The notes: generated by a model not told the origin, from the letters alone. A DNA stretch of 5,402 bases from a bacterium (GCA_024224995.1 JAAENB010000220.1:1-5402), one strand, 5' to 3'. Positions 1 to 5,332 are shown, counted from the first letter of the stretch. Program-made: numbers and translations.

Positions 1-1
1 C

Positions 2-1357
2 TGGGCCAAATTAACGGGGTTCCGACGCCTGCTGCTGCTTTCGGTCGTTCTCACGGCTCTTTTGTGGGGCGTTTTGTATGCGAAGCCTGCTGTTGAAGAG
101 TATGAAGATACTTTTGTGGAGGGTATGGCGCTGGTCTACTACTTGTCCGACCATGTGAACGAATACTATATTGAAAACCTGAATGAGATTGTAAAAATAA
201 CCAAGGAACCGGAAGTTGCGCAGGCGGTCTACACCGGGGACAAGAGTAAAGACGCCGAAGGGACGCCAAAAGGCAAGAAGATAACGTTGAAGAAGAAGGC
301 TCGATCCGTTGAAAAGGTTATCATCAAAAAATCATGGAACTACCTGACGCTGACTGATGTTTTTCGCTATTCTTTAATCTATAATAATTCCGGGGACCTC
401 AAAGGGGCTCTACCGGTTGTTATCGAAGAGATGAAGAAGCGCGGTTGGGAGATTATTAGTTATAAAAATCGTTTTAATCTGAATCCCCCGAAGTCGCCCA
501 AAGTCATAAACGCATTGACTGACATAGGGGAGCCCTATGTGGATCTGCTCATGAATATTAAGGTGCCCCTGGACCCGGCGCAAGCCGCTCCCAACTTTGC
601 AGGCGGATATGTTGTAGGAGAACTGCAGATTCATTTAAAAGAGCTTCACGATCTCAAGAAGGCGGGCCATGCTTACTATAAACTGGAGCGTGAACTGGTT
701 GAAATAAAAAAATTTGTATATGAAGAACTTAAAGAGATCATCAAGTCTCCGCCGCCTCAAGGACTAACTCCCAAACAGCTAAAGGCGCAAAAGGCGCTCG
801 AACAACAACTGCCGGTTCTAATGCAGAGTATGAAGAGTCGAATTGATGCACTTCAGGAGAAGGGGAAAAATATATTTCGCGAGGCATACGCCAGGCAGGA
901 GCGGGGCATAGGCATACCTGATAAAGATAAACTGGATGACATGAAAGATCTTGAAACAAGTGTCCAGCAAATACTGGACAGAGATGTGAAGCTGCCCGCT
1001 AAACCGAAGAAAAACCAGATGGAAGTTGCTCTTCTTAGAAAATTTATGGTAATATATAAAAAGTTGAATTTGGATATCAAAAACGATTACGATAGCCATA
1101 AAATAGTCGTGGTAGAAAAACAGAAGAAATTTTACGATAGTACTATAGCTGCGGGTACGCATGATTGGGAGTTAATCAAAAGGATTCTGCGTGCATCTCA
1201 TGAAGGCAGTCCCCCGCCGGAAAAATTGGTGTATGTTAAAAAATTCTTTGAACGTCTTGAAAGTATCTTTGAGGGTACAAACGAAGGCCGTAACTACCCT
1301 AAGCTAAAGAAGAATATCGATACAATGTTGAAAAAAAGCGACGCCAAAGTACAATAG
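2..1357 (+). CDS. Exported/anchored RelA/SpoT-like nucleotidyltransferase-fold protein (5' partial)
   Basis: The frame is open from the first codon at base 2, so the true start lies outside the window; 451 residues are visible. Residues 1-9 are basic (K3, R8, R9) and 10-27 are hydrophobic (LLLLSVVLTALLWGVLYA), which is a signal peptide or N-in anchor. The region at about 98-235 resembles the RelA/SpoT synthetase fold as it appears in polymorphic-toxin relatives: RSVEKVIIKK, then LTLTDVFRYSLIY with D119, a YVDLLMNIKVP strand, GELQIH with E207 and Q209, and KKAGHAYYKLER with H223 and R230. In RelA-type enzymes the equivalent Asp and Glu bind metal and catalyse pyrophosphate transfer from ATP to GDP/GTP. 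Residues 235-451 are Lys/Glu-rich, probably helical or coiled-coil, and unrecognised. Export argues against ordinary ppGpp synthesis, so a toxin, another nucleotide-transfer role or a catalytically idle fold are all open. The fold assignment comes from motif reading only. Confidence 0.7.
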   Translation, partial: WAKLTGFRRLLLLSVVLTALLWGVLYAKPAVEEYEDTFVEGMALVYYLSDHVNEYYIENLNEIVKITKEPEVAQAVYTGDKSKDAEGTPKGKKITLKKKARSVEKVIIKKSWNYLTLTDVFRYSLIYNNSGDLKGALPVVIEEMKKRGWEIISYKNRFNLNPPKSPKVINALTDIGEPYVDLLMNIKVPLDPAQAAPNFAGGYVVGELQIHLKELHDLKKAGHAYYKLERELVEIKKFVYEELKEIIKSPPPQGLTPKQLKAQKALEQQLPVLMQSMKSRIDALQEKGKNIFREAYARQERGIGIPDKDKLDDMKDLETSVQQILDRDVKLPAKPKKNQMEVALLRKFMVIYKKLNLDIKNDYDSHKIVVVEKQKKFYDSTIAAGTHDWELIKRILRASHEGSPPPEKLVYVKKFFERLESIFEGTNEGRNYPKLKKNIDTMLKKSDAKVQ

Positions 1358-1383
1358 TGAAGGCTGTACATGCCGAAGATTCT

Positions 1384-1422
1384 CTCTCAAGGAACTGATT
1401 TTTAACAGGGCCTGTTTCCGGG
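1384..1422 (+). repeat. Gene-end dispersed motif, copy 1
   Basis: This 39-bp copy begins CTCTCAAGGAACT and ends GGGCCTGTTTCCGGG. It starts 26 bases after the stop of the RelA/SpoT-like gene, in the same sense. It matches the copy at 2772-2810 (opposite strand) at 32 of 39 positions without gaps. Its centre AACAGGGCCTGTT is itself a near-palindrome (AACAGG/CCTGTT around one G). Confidence 0.75.
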
Positions 1423-1444
1423 GGACTTCGGAGCCTGTACCTCG

Positions 1445-1479
1445 TGAAAGCGACGTGACGTGACGTCACGTCGCTTTCA
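1445..1479 (+). other. Strong hairpin with 16-bp perfect stem
   Basis: The stem TGAAAGCGACGTGACG (1445-1460) pairs perfectly with 1464-1479 around a TGA loop. An alternative register is a perfect 16-bp palindrome at 1457-1472 (GACGTGACGTCACGTC) with a TGACGTCA core. No T-run follows, so it is not a classical intrinsic terminator. It could still stall transcription, protect the 3' end of the upstream mRNA or bind a dimeric protein. It lies between two co-oriented genes and may uncouple them. Confidence 0.75.
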
Positions 1480-1528
1480 GAAAGAATCTTCGGCTGATTT
1501 TCCCTGATCGCTGGTATTTCGAAGTTTT

Positions 1529-2407
1529 ATGAACAAAAAACAAAACAAACAGACAACGATCTTCTTCGTTATATTCCCTGTTTTCATCATTGGTATTTTT
1601 GCCCTATCCTTTCTTTTCCTGAAGCCAAAAACATTCGAAGCCGATATGATTCTTGAATCGGATCATTTTATTGCCTACAGCAGCACTTCAGCGGCTCAAA
1701 CCAAAAAGGCCCTTGCCGTTGCTGAAATGGTCTATACTGCTTACACCGGGTTTATTAAGGATTGCGTGAGCAAGCCTCTTTCGGCCAGGGCTCAAAAGCA
1801 TAAACTTATTTTCTATCGAGATAAAAAACAATTTAAGGAATACAACCGGGCTTCGGGCTGGGCAGAAGGGTATTATTTATACCCCTATTGTCATCAATAC
1901 CTTGAACCCGGGGCAAAGAATCCCTACCACTGGATGAACCATGAAATAATTCACCAGCTAAACCGGGAATACGCGTTTCTTGAGCTTCCCAAATGGCTCG
2001 ACGAAGGACTGGGAGAATATATTGGAACCAGTAAAATAGGGGAAAAAGAAATTTTATTGGGAGACCTCGACTATAATACCTATCCCCTGTGGTGGCTTCC
2101 TTCATTAGAACTAAGCGGCAGCCTTGAACCGGATATGAAAAACCGGAAAATTATGCCCTTACGGTCAATTATAACCAATTATAGAATTCTCGATATTAAC
2201 GAGCATTTTAACCTCTATTATATTCATTGGTGGAGCCTTGTTCATTTTTGCATGCATTATAAAAAAGGAAAATACCGCGCCGGGTTTAAAAACCATATTA
2301 AAGCAGGCGGCTCCATTTCCGATTTTAAAAAGCATATTGATCCTGTTGAAATAATTGAACCGCTCTGGTACGAGTATCTTCGAAGAATCAGCTCAGAAAC
2401 TAAATAG
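1529..2407 (+). CDS. Membrane-anchored HExxH zinc metallopeptidase-like protein
   Basis: The product has 292 residues. A basic N-terminus (NKKQNKQ) precedes one hydrophobic segment at about 10-31, so it is probably anchored with the rest outside the cytoplasm. The catalytic signature is HEIIH (H138, E139, H142), followed by LPKWLDEGLGEY, where E159 is the likely third zinc ligand. This arrangement (HExxH, then a P-x-W-L-x-E-G strip) is that of gluzincin-type families such as peptidase MA/DUF1570-like proteins. All expected zinc-site residues are present. The C-terminal part (about 185-290) is rich in Trp, Tyr and His and has no motif I recognise. The ATG at 1529 is the first start after an in-frame TGA at 1505, but no Shine-Dalgarno sequence precedes it and I found no clear promoter. 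The substrate is unknown. A zinc hydrolase is well supported; the exact family is not. Confidence 0.8.
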   Translation: MNKKQNKQTTIFFVIFPVFIIGIFALSFLFLKPKTFEADMILESDHFIAYSSTSAAQTKKALAVAEMVYTAYTGFIKDCVSKPLSARAQKHKLIFYRDKKQFKEYNRASGWAEGYYLYPYCHQYLEPGAKNPYHWMNHEIIHQLNREYAFLELPKWLDEGLGEYIGTSKIGEKEILLGDLDYNTYPLWWLPSLELSGSLEPDMKNRKIMPLRSIITNYRILDINEHFNLYYIHWWSLVHFCMHYKKGKYRAGFKNHIKAGGSISDFKKHIDPVEIIEPLWYEYLRRISSETK

Positions 2408-2426
2408 CATTGCGAGCTGCATCTGA

Positions 2427-2465
2427 CCCGGCCCTTCGGCTCCGCTCAGGGACCGGATGGCCGGG
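2427..2465. repeat. Inverted repeat after the metallopeptidase gene
   Basis: CCCGGCC (2427-2433) pairs with GGCCGGG (2459-2465). Inside it, CCCT and AGGG (2432-2435 and 2448-2451 approximately) can form a second short stem around the TTCGGCTCCGCTC segment. It starts 19 bases after the stop codon. No T-tract follows, so a terminator role is possible but unproven. The inner CCCTTCGGCTCCGCTCAGGG resembles a type of short palindrome that is scattered between genes in many bacteria. Confidence 0.55.
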
Positions 2466-2606
2466 AAAATACGAAAGAAACTATGGTTGAACCGGGGTCT
2501 ATTTTGCGAAGATGCTCCGGGCAAAGGTTTGGTTCTGAGAGACGTTGCAGTGCAACGCCTTTACTGGCTGGTTTCAGGTCAGGGCTATGGAGATTCTGAG
2601 GAGGGA

Positions 2607-2642
2607 TGCGACTCCTGCGACTCCTGCGACCCCTGCGACCCC
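2607..2642. repeat. 9-bp tandem repeat, four units
   Basis: Two units of TGCGACTCC are followed by two of TGCGACCCC, and then a degenerate GCGAGGG/GCGAGGGG run continues to about 2666. All units are exact apart from the one T-to-C change, which points to recent slippage expansion. It sits in the core of the TIR-bounded element. Confidence 0.85.
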
Positions 2643-2687
2643 TGCGAGGGCGAGGGGTGCGAGGGGATCGGTACGCGGTGTTTATTT

Positions 2688-2700
2688 GGGGTTTAACCCC
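2688..2700. repeat. Short hairpin GGGGTT/AACCCC
   Basis: A perfect 6-bp stem (2688-2693 with 2695-2700) closes around one T. A near-identical motif with a two-base loop recurs at 5365-5378 in the other intergenic region, so it looks like part of a dispersed repeat family rather than a terminator. Confidence 0.5.
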
Positions 2701-2746
2701 CTCTGTGGTGTTAACCCGGGACAAATCTCCGGAAACCAACCCGTAA

Positions 2747-2766
2747 AGACGTTGCATGCAACGTCT
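2747..2766. repeat. 20-bp perfect palindrome
   Basis: AGACGTTGCATGCAACGTCT is fully self-complementary. A diverged version with one extra central base (CGTTGCA-G-TGCAACG) lies at 2543-2557 in the left arm of the same element. Read along the EEP gene's strand, it follows the gene-end motif by 5 bases, the place where hairpins follow the other two copies. Confidence 0.8.
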
Positions 2767-2771
2767 CTCTT

Positions 2772-2810
2772 CCCGGAAACAGGCCCTATTTAAAAAGAGT
2801 GTCTTAAGAG
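2772..2810 (-). repeat. Gene-end dispersed motif, copy 3
   Basis: Read on the minus strand, this 39-bp copy starts CTCTTAAGACACT, has CTTTTTAAATAGGGCC in the middle and ends TGTTTCCGGG. It begins 2 bases after the EEP stop codon, in that gene's sense. It matches copy 1 at 32 of 39 positions, and copy 2 (5209-5238) at 28 of its first 30. Confidence 0.75.
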
Positions 2811-2812
2811 TC

Positions 2813-3637
2813 TTACTCGAACGCAAGATCCGCAACAACAGGAAAGTGATCCGAACCGCCCAGGTGAAGGACGTGGGCGTAGGAGCAGCGGAAGTGCCGG
2901 GTGAAGAGGATGTGGTCGAACCTGTTTTCAAGGGTATAATAGCGTAAGGGCCAGCGCCAGGTATAGCCGCTGGAGTCATAGAGGGGAAGGGCGTTGGTGA
3001 AGCCTTTAGCGCGAACGTAATTTACGGCGCTGCCGCTTTCATCTTCATTAAAGTCGCCAACAACAATAGCCGGAGTTTCCGCGCCCAGGCTTCCGAAAAA
3101 ATGGCTTATTTCCTGCTGGCGAATATCCTTTGTGGCAAAATAGGCGCTGCCGAGAAATCCGATGCTCCCTTTCTCATTGAGAGGCGGATGGAGATGAACA
3201 TTCAAAAAAGAAATTTTCCCCGAAGGGGTATTCACTTCCGTGATCCACCCGGGGAACCAGCCGTGTTTCGCGACAATATATTTTTTGTCCGTAAGCGGGA
3301 ACCTGGAGAGGATCGCAAGTCCCCCGGCCCCTCGATAATGTTTGAATACCATATAGGGGTATTGGAGAGATAATTTTTTTCGAATATATCCTTCCCAATA
3401 GCGTGTAGTCTCTTGCAGTAAAACAATATGGGCGTTCGCGGTAGTAATCGCATTAATGCATTCCACAGGCGCGCTCATGCCGAAATTGATATTGTAGGTG
3501 CACACCCGTATTATATTTTTTTCCGGGGGACGAATTGAATGGTACTTATTCCCCGTACCCAGGCAATTGAGAAAAATAAACAGAAAGCTCAAGCCTGCCA
3601 CGACAGCAAATCGTATTATTTTTTTTGATATAATCAT
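2813..3637 (-). CDS. Endonuclease/exonuclease/phosphatase (EEP) family protein, probable lipoprotein
   Basis: The product has 274 residues, a normal size for a single EEP (DNase I-like) domain. The metal-dependent phosphoesterase motifs appear in order: TYNIN (N49), LLQET (E76), AILSRFPL (107-114), NVHLHPP (N146, H148), VGDFNE (D195, N197), RFDHILF (D241) and GSDHFPVVADL (D263, H264). No catalytic residue is missing, so it should hydrolyse phosphodiester or phosphomonoester bonds; the substrate (nucleic acid, phospholipid or inositol phosphate) cannot be read from the sequence. The N-terminus has a basic head (KKIIR), a hydrophobic stretch at 8-24 and Cys25 in FLNC, a loose lipobox, suggesting lipid anchoring outside the inner membrane. 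If it is not lipidated, it is still exported or anchored. The ATG at 3637 has no strong Shine-Dalgarno. It is transcribed divergently from the propeller gene and convergently with the metallopeptidase gene. Confidence 0.9.
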   Translation of the reverse strand: MIISKKIIRFAVVAGLSFLFIFLNCLGTGNKYHSIRPPEKNIIRVCTYNINFGMSAPVECINAITTANAHIVLLQETTRYWEGYIRKKLSLQYPYMVFKHYRGAGGLAILSRFPLTDKKYIVAKHGWFPGWITEVNTPSGKISFLNVHLHPPLNEKGSIGFLGSAYFATKDIRQQEISHFFGSLGAETPAIVVGDFNEDESGSAVNYVRAKGFTNALPLYDSSGYTWRWPLRYYTLENRFDHILFTRHFRCSYAHVLHLGGSDHFPVVADLAFE

Positions 3638-3692
3638 TATGATATTCTGAATAAATCATGGGGCTGCTTTTGCAAGTATTTTTTGCAGAAGG

Positions 3693-3726
3693 ACCGGAAA
3701 TTAAAAACACCTTGCAATTTACCGGT
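3693..3726. promoter_or_regulatory. Imperfect inverted repeat overlapping the -35 box, possible operator
   Basis: ACCGGAAATT (3693-3702) pairs with AATTTACCGGT (3716-3726) with a single bulged A. The right arm overlaps the end of the -35 hexamer and part of the spacer of the rightward promoter, where a repressor dimer could block polymerase. It lies in the 138-base gap between divergent genes. No regulator gene is in the window, so function is inferred from position only. Confidence 0.35.
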
Positions 3727-3740
3727 TTTAGAGCTATGAT
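3712..3740 (+). promoter_or_regulatory. Sigma70-type promoter for the beta-propeller gene
   Basis: A -35 TTGCAA (3712-3717) and a -10 TATGAT (3735-3740) are separated by exactly 17 bases. Transcription would begin near 3747, leaving a leader of about 29 bases with a strong ribosome binding site. No equally good promoter was found for the opposite (EEP) gene; the best candidate there is TTGCAA at 3675-3670 with a poor TATTCA 16 bases on. Confidence 0.65.
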
Positions 3741-3760
3741 ATAGTATCGTTTATAAAGTG

Positions 3761-3767
3761 AAGGAGG
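3761..3767 (+). promoter_or_regulatory. Ribosome binding site that fixes the start at 3776
   Basis: AAGGAGG lies 8 bases upstream of the ATG at 3776, ideal spacing. The in-frame GTG at 3758 lies upstream of this site, would have no site of its own, and would add six residues ahead of a clean signal peptide, so the ATG is the better start. Confidence 0.85.
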
Positions 3768-3775
3768 ATCTGCCG

Positions 3776-5182
3776 ATGAAACGTTTAAAAAAAGAATTAA
3801 AAATTAGTCTGATATTCATTGTTATACTTGCCGGTGCAATACCGGTACAGACTCAGGCAAAACCCGGTATAAAAATTATAAAAACAGTTCACGGATGTAA
3901 GCGCTTTCTTAAAGAGAGAGTCCATCCAAACCGGTATATCGTAAGTACCTCTCAATCACGGCCATACTCACCGGTTATATATGATATACAGAAAAATAAA
4001 ACGATATCACTGCCTTCAATTGATAAGATTCCCGGTTTACCGGTAGCGATAAAGATACCCAGGGGATCGAGAAACAGGTATAAAAGAAACGGCCTTACCC
4101 TGGCAGGAAAAAACTGGAGATGGTATGATAAAAAGATAGTCTATTATAATGAAGAAAAAGGAGTCGCCGGTATTTTCCTGGACCAGAAAAAAAAGAGAAA
4201 GATAGTGCAGGGGAATCCGCCCTGTCCTGACGGATCTTCATCACGGCTTGTTGCGAAGTATAACATGTATTTATGTGATAGTACCCGAAAATATGTAAAA
4301 GAAAAAGTATACATAGGAAGTGTTCACGTTCAGTATTACGCTGAGCTAGATCTCAAGTCCCGGCAGATTCGATCGATGACTCCATTAGAGCGCAATTGGA
4401 ATGATCCCAATGAACAGGAAGGAGTTCAGCCAATTGGAGTAGATCCCGAAGGGAAGTATTTTTATTATTTTAATAAGGTTTTCTTCTATAAAAAGAAGCA
4501 AACTCCGGGCCATATTCTCCTGCACCGGTTTAATATTGAGGAGAAGAAAGTGGACTGGAAGTATACTGTACCGGTTCCCGTCCGTTACAAAGGGAAAACC
4601 GCGCCTACTTACGGCATCAGTGCCATGTTTTCAGATGACTTCTCAAAGATCTTTTTCCGGGAATACGACCAGGGCATGGATTATAAACCGTCCGTGGGGT
4701 GGTTAAAAAATCCAACAGCCAGGGGTTATATAGTAGATACTCTTAAAAAGTCACATATTACCATAGGGATACCTGTAACTGCCTATGGCCAGTGTTTTGA
4801 CCGTGAAAATAAGTATTTAATCGTCGGCAGCAACCAGACCGGGAATCTTCACCGCTATGATCTTGCAACAGGGAAAGAGACCCGCAAAATAAAGTCAATG
4901 AAGAGTATTTTTAAGATAATTTTATCACCAAATTCACGGTATTTGTATATATTTACCAAGTATGGAGTGGAGGTACGTTCCTGGCCAACGCTGAAAAAGG
5001 TTAGAACCATTCCGCTGAGAAAGATCTTTCCCGGGATAACAAAGCTCCTGGTAGGGGAAACAATAAATGTTACAGCAGACGGGAAGTTCGCGGTTATTGG
5101 TATATTAAAAAAGGGGAAACGCGGACCCTGGGCTTCATCGGACCGGGATGACGGGTTTTATTTGTTATCAATAGGAGATTAG
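3776..5182 (+). CDS. Secreted beta-propeller-like protein of unknown function
   Basis: The product has 468 residues from the ATG chosen by its ribosome binding site. Residues 1-28 form a classical signal peptide: basic MKRLKKELK, a hydrophobic core, and a TQA cleavage site before KPG. There is no later membrane segment, so it is probably periplasmic or secreted. The mature part shows repeated beta-blade-like units (strand, turn with Pro/Asp-Gly or Asn, strand, then a hydrophobic-D-L or similar strand). The clearest are at about 347-375 (KYLIVGSNQTG ... RYDLATGKETRKI) and 378-402 (ILSPNSRYLYIFTKYGVEV), with another start near TADGKFAVIG (about 432). These resemble WD40/YVTN-type propellers, which usually bind proteins or scaffold complexes. 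No catalytic motif is visible. The protein is very rich in Lys and Tyr. The N-terminal half is too diverged for me to count blades. The gene has its own promoter and appears monocistronic. Confidence 0.8.
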   Translation: MKRLKKELKISLIFIVILAGAIPVQTQAKPGIKIIKTVHGCKRFLKERVHPNRYIVSTSQSRPYSPVIYDIQKNKTISLPSIDKIPGLPVAIKIPRGSRNRYKRNGLTLAGKNWRWYDKKIVYYNEEKGVAGIFLDQKKKRKIVQGNPPCPDGSSSRLVAKYNMYLCDSTRKYVKEKVYIGSVHVQYYAELDLKSRQIRSMTPLERNWNDPNEQEGVQPIGVDPEGKYFYYFNKVFFYKKKQTPGHILLHRFNIEEKKVDWKYTVPVPVRYKGKTAPTYGISAMFSDDFSKIFFREYDQGMDYKPSVGWLKNPTARGYIVDTLKKSHITIGIPVTAYGQCFDRENKYLIVGSNQTGNLHRYDLATGKETRKIKSMKSIFKIILSPNSRYLYIFTKYGVEVRSWPTLKKVRTIPLRKIFPGITKLLVGETINVTADGKFAVIGILKKGKRGPWASSDRDDGFYLLSIGD

Positions 5183-5195
5183 TTGGGAGTGATAC

Positions 5196-5240
5196 CTCTC
5201 AAGAAACTCTCTCAAGAAACTCTTTTTAAATAGGGCCTTC
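5196..5240 (+). repeat. Gene-end dispersed motif, copy 2, with duplicated 13-bp head
   Basis: It starts 13 bases after the beta-propeller stop. CTCTCAAGAAACT occurs twice in direct tandem (5196-5208 and 5209-5221) and is followed by CTTTTTAAATAGGGCCT. From 5209 it agrees with copy 3 at 28 of 30 positions; the TGTTTCCGGG end is lost here. The sense orientation matches that of the gene it follows. Confidence 0.75.
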
Positions 5241-5245
5241 TTTCT

Positions 5246-5278
5246 TCATAACGAGGGGCTGGAAGCCCCACGTTATGA
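5246..5278 (+). other. Strong two-part hairpin after the beta-propeller gene
   Basis: TCATAACG (5246-5253) pairs with CGTTATGA (5271-5278). After one A/A mismatch, GGGGCT (5255-5260) pairs with AGCCCC (5264-5269) around a GGA loop. That makes 14 pairs in 33 bases. No T-tract follows. Its place, shortly after the gene-end motif, parallels the hairpin at 1445-1479. Confidence 0.7.
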
Positions 5279-5311
5279 GAAATACCCATAGCCCGGGGAA
5301 ACTAATCTATA

Positions 5312-5332
5312 AACAGAGCCTGTTCCCGGAAG
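5312..5332 (+). repeat. Partial copy 4 of the gene-end motif
   Basis: AACAGAGCCTGTTCCCGGAA resembles the AACAGGGCCTGTTTCCGGG end of copy 1 and keeps the AACAG/CTGTT near-palindrome. The CTCTCAAG head is absent. Confidence 0.5.

Larger units (their letters stand above)
1372..1494. repeat. MITE-like element with nested inverted repeats
   Basis: A 16-bp outer inverted repeat (1372-1387 against 1479-1494, 15 of 16 matching; left arm GCCGAAGATTCTCTCT) encloses 91 bases. The inside holds a copy of the dispersed motif found after other genes here (1384-1422) and a strong hairpin (1445-1479). There is no coding capacity and no convincing target-site duplication. It fills most of the gap between the first two genes. 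It may be a non-autonomous mobile element or a structured 3' untranslated region; the sequence alone does not separate these. Confidence 0.5.
2537..2769. mobile_element. Putative non-autonomous element with 41-42-bp terminal inverted repeats
   Basis: The left arm 2537-2578 and the right arm 2729-2769 are inverted copies, agreeing at 37 of 42 aligned positions with one single-base gap. Both begin GAGAGACGTTGCA, continue TGCAACG and CTTTAC, and end with TGGTTTC-x-GG. The 150-base interior has no gene; it holds a 9-bp tandem repeat and a GGGGTT/AACCCC hairpin. Long terminal inverted repeats around a short non-coding core suggest a MITE. No target-site duplication is obvious, so two independent insertions of one repeat in opposite orientation are an alternative. 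Confidence 0.5.
2408..2812. other. Gene-free convergent intergenic region rich in repeats
   Basis: These 405 bases separate two convergent genes. Short open frames exist on both strands, but they read through palindromes and a 9-bp tandem repeat, giving low-complexity Cys/Asp/Pro or Arg/Gly peptides without recognisable domains, so I call no gene. The stretch is more GC-rich than its flanks. It holds, in order, an inverted repeat near the end of the metallopeptidase gene, a 233-bp TIR-bounded element with tandem repeats inside, and a dispersed motif touching the end of the EEP gene. Confidence 0.7.

Noticed and set aside
62..64. TTG as the start codon of the first gene
   Set aside because: The frame is open upstream to the window edge and encodes basic residues plus the first half of the hydrophobic segment, so the TTG is an internal leucine.
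818..1162. Minus-strand frames inside the first gene
   Set aside because: They are antisense shadows of a long, compositionally normal coding frame with recognisable motifs.
1445..1479. Rho-independent terminator
   Set aside because: The stem is strong but followed by AGAAAGAATC on the plus strand, without a T-tract.
1372..1494. Integron attC site after the first gene
   Set aside because: Its place after a stop and its folding are suggestive, but the GTTRRRY-type core sites are absent at the arm ends, and a similar motif follows a gene on the opposite strand.
2607..2642. Possible CRISPR-like array
   Set aside because: The units are 9 bp and directly adjacent with no spacers.
2457..2793. 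Two plus-strand frames (2457-2696 and 2545-2793), one Cys-rich with a CDS/CDP repeat
   Set aside because: They span palindromes, a TIR arm and a 9-bp microsatellite. The repeat explains the Cys pattern, and no domain or convincing start context is seen.
2446..2979. 177-codon minus-strand open frame
   Set aside because: It overlaps the catalytic C-terminus of the EEP gene in another frame and elsewhere reads Arg/Gly-rich low complexity from the tandem repeat.
3101..3373. Plus-strand frame inside the EEP gene
   Set aside because: It is antisense to conserved EEP motifs and has no recognisable domain.
3758..3760. GTG as the start of the beta-propeller gene
   Set aside because: It lies upstream of the AAGGAGG site that serves the ATG at 3776, and it would add six residues before a normal signal peptide.
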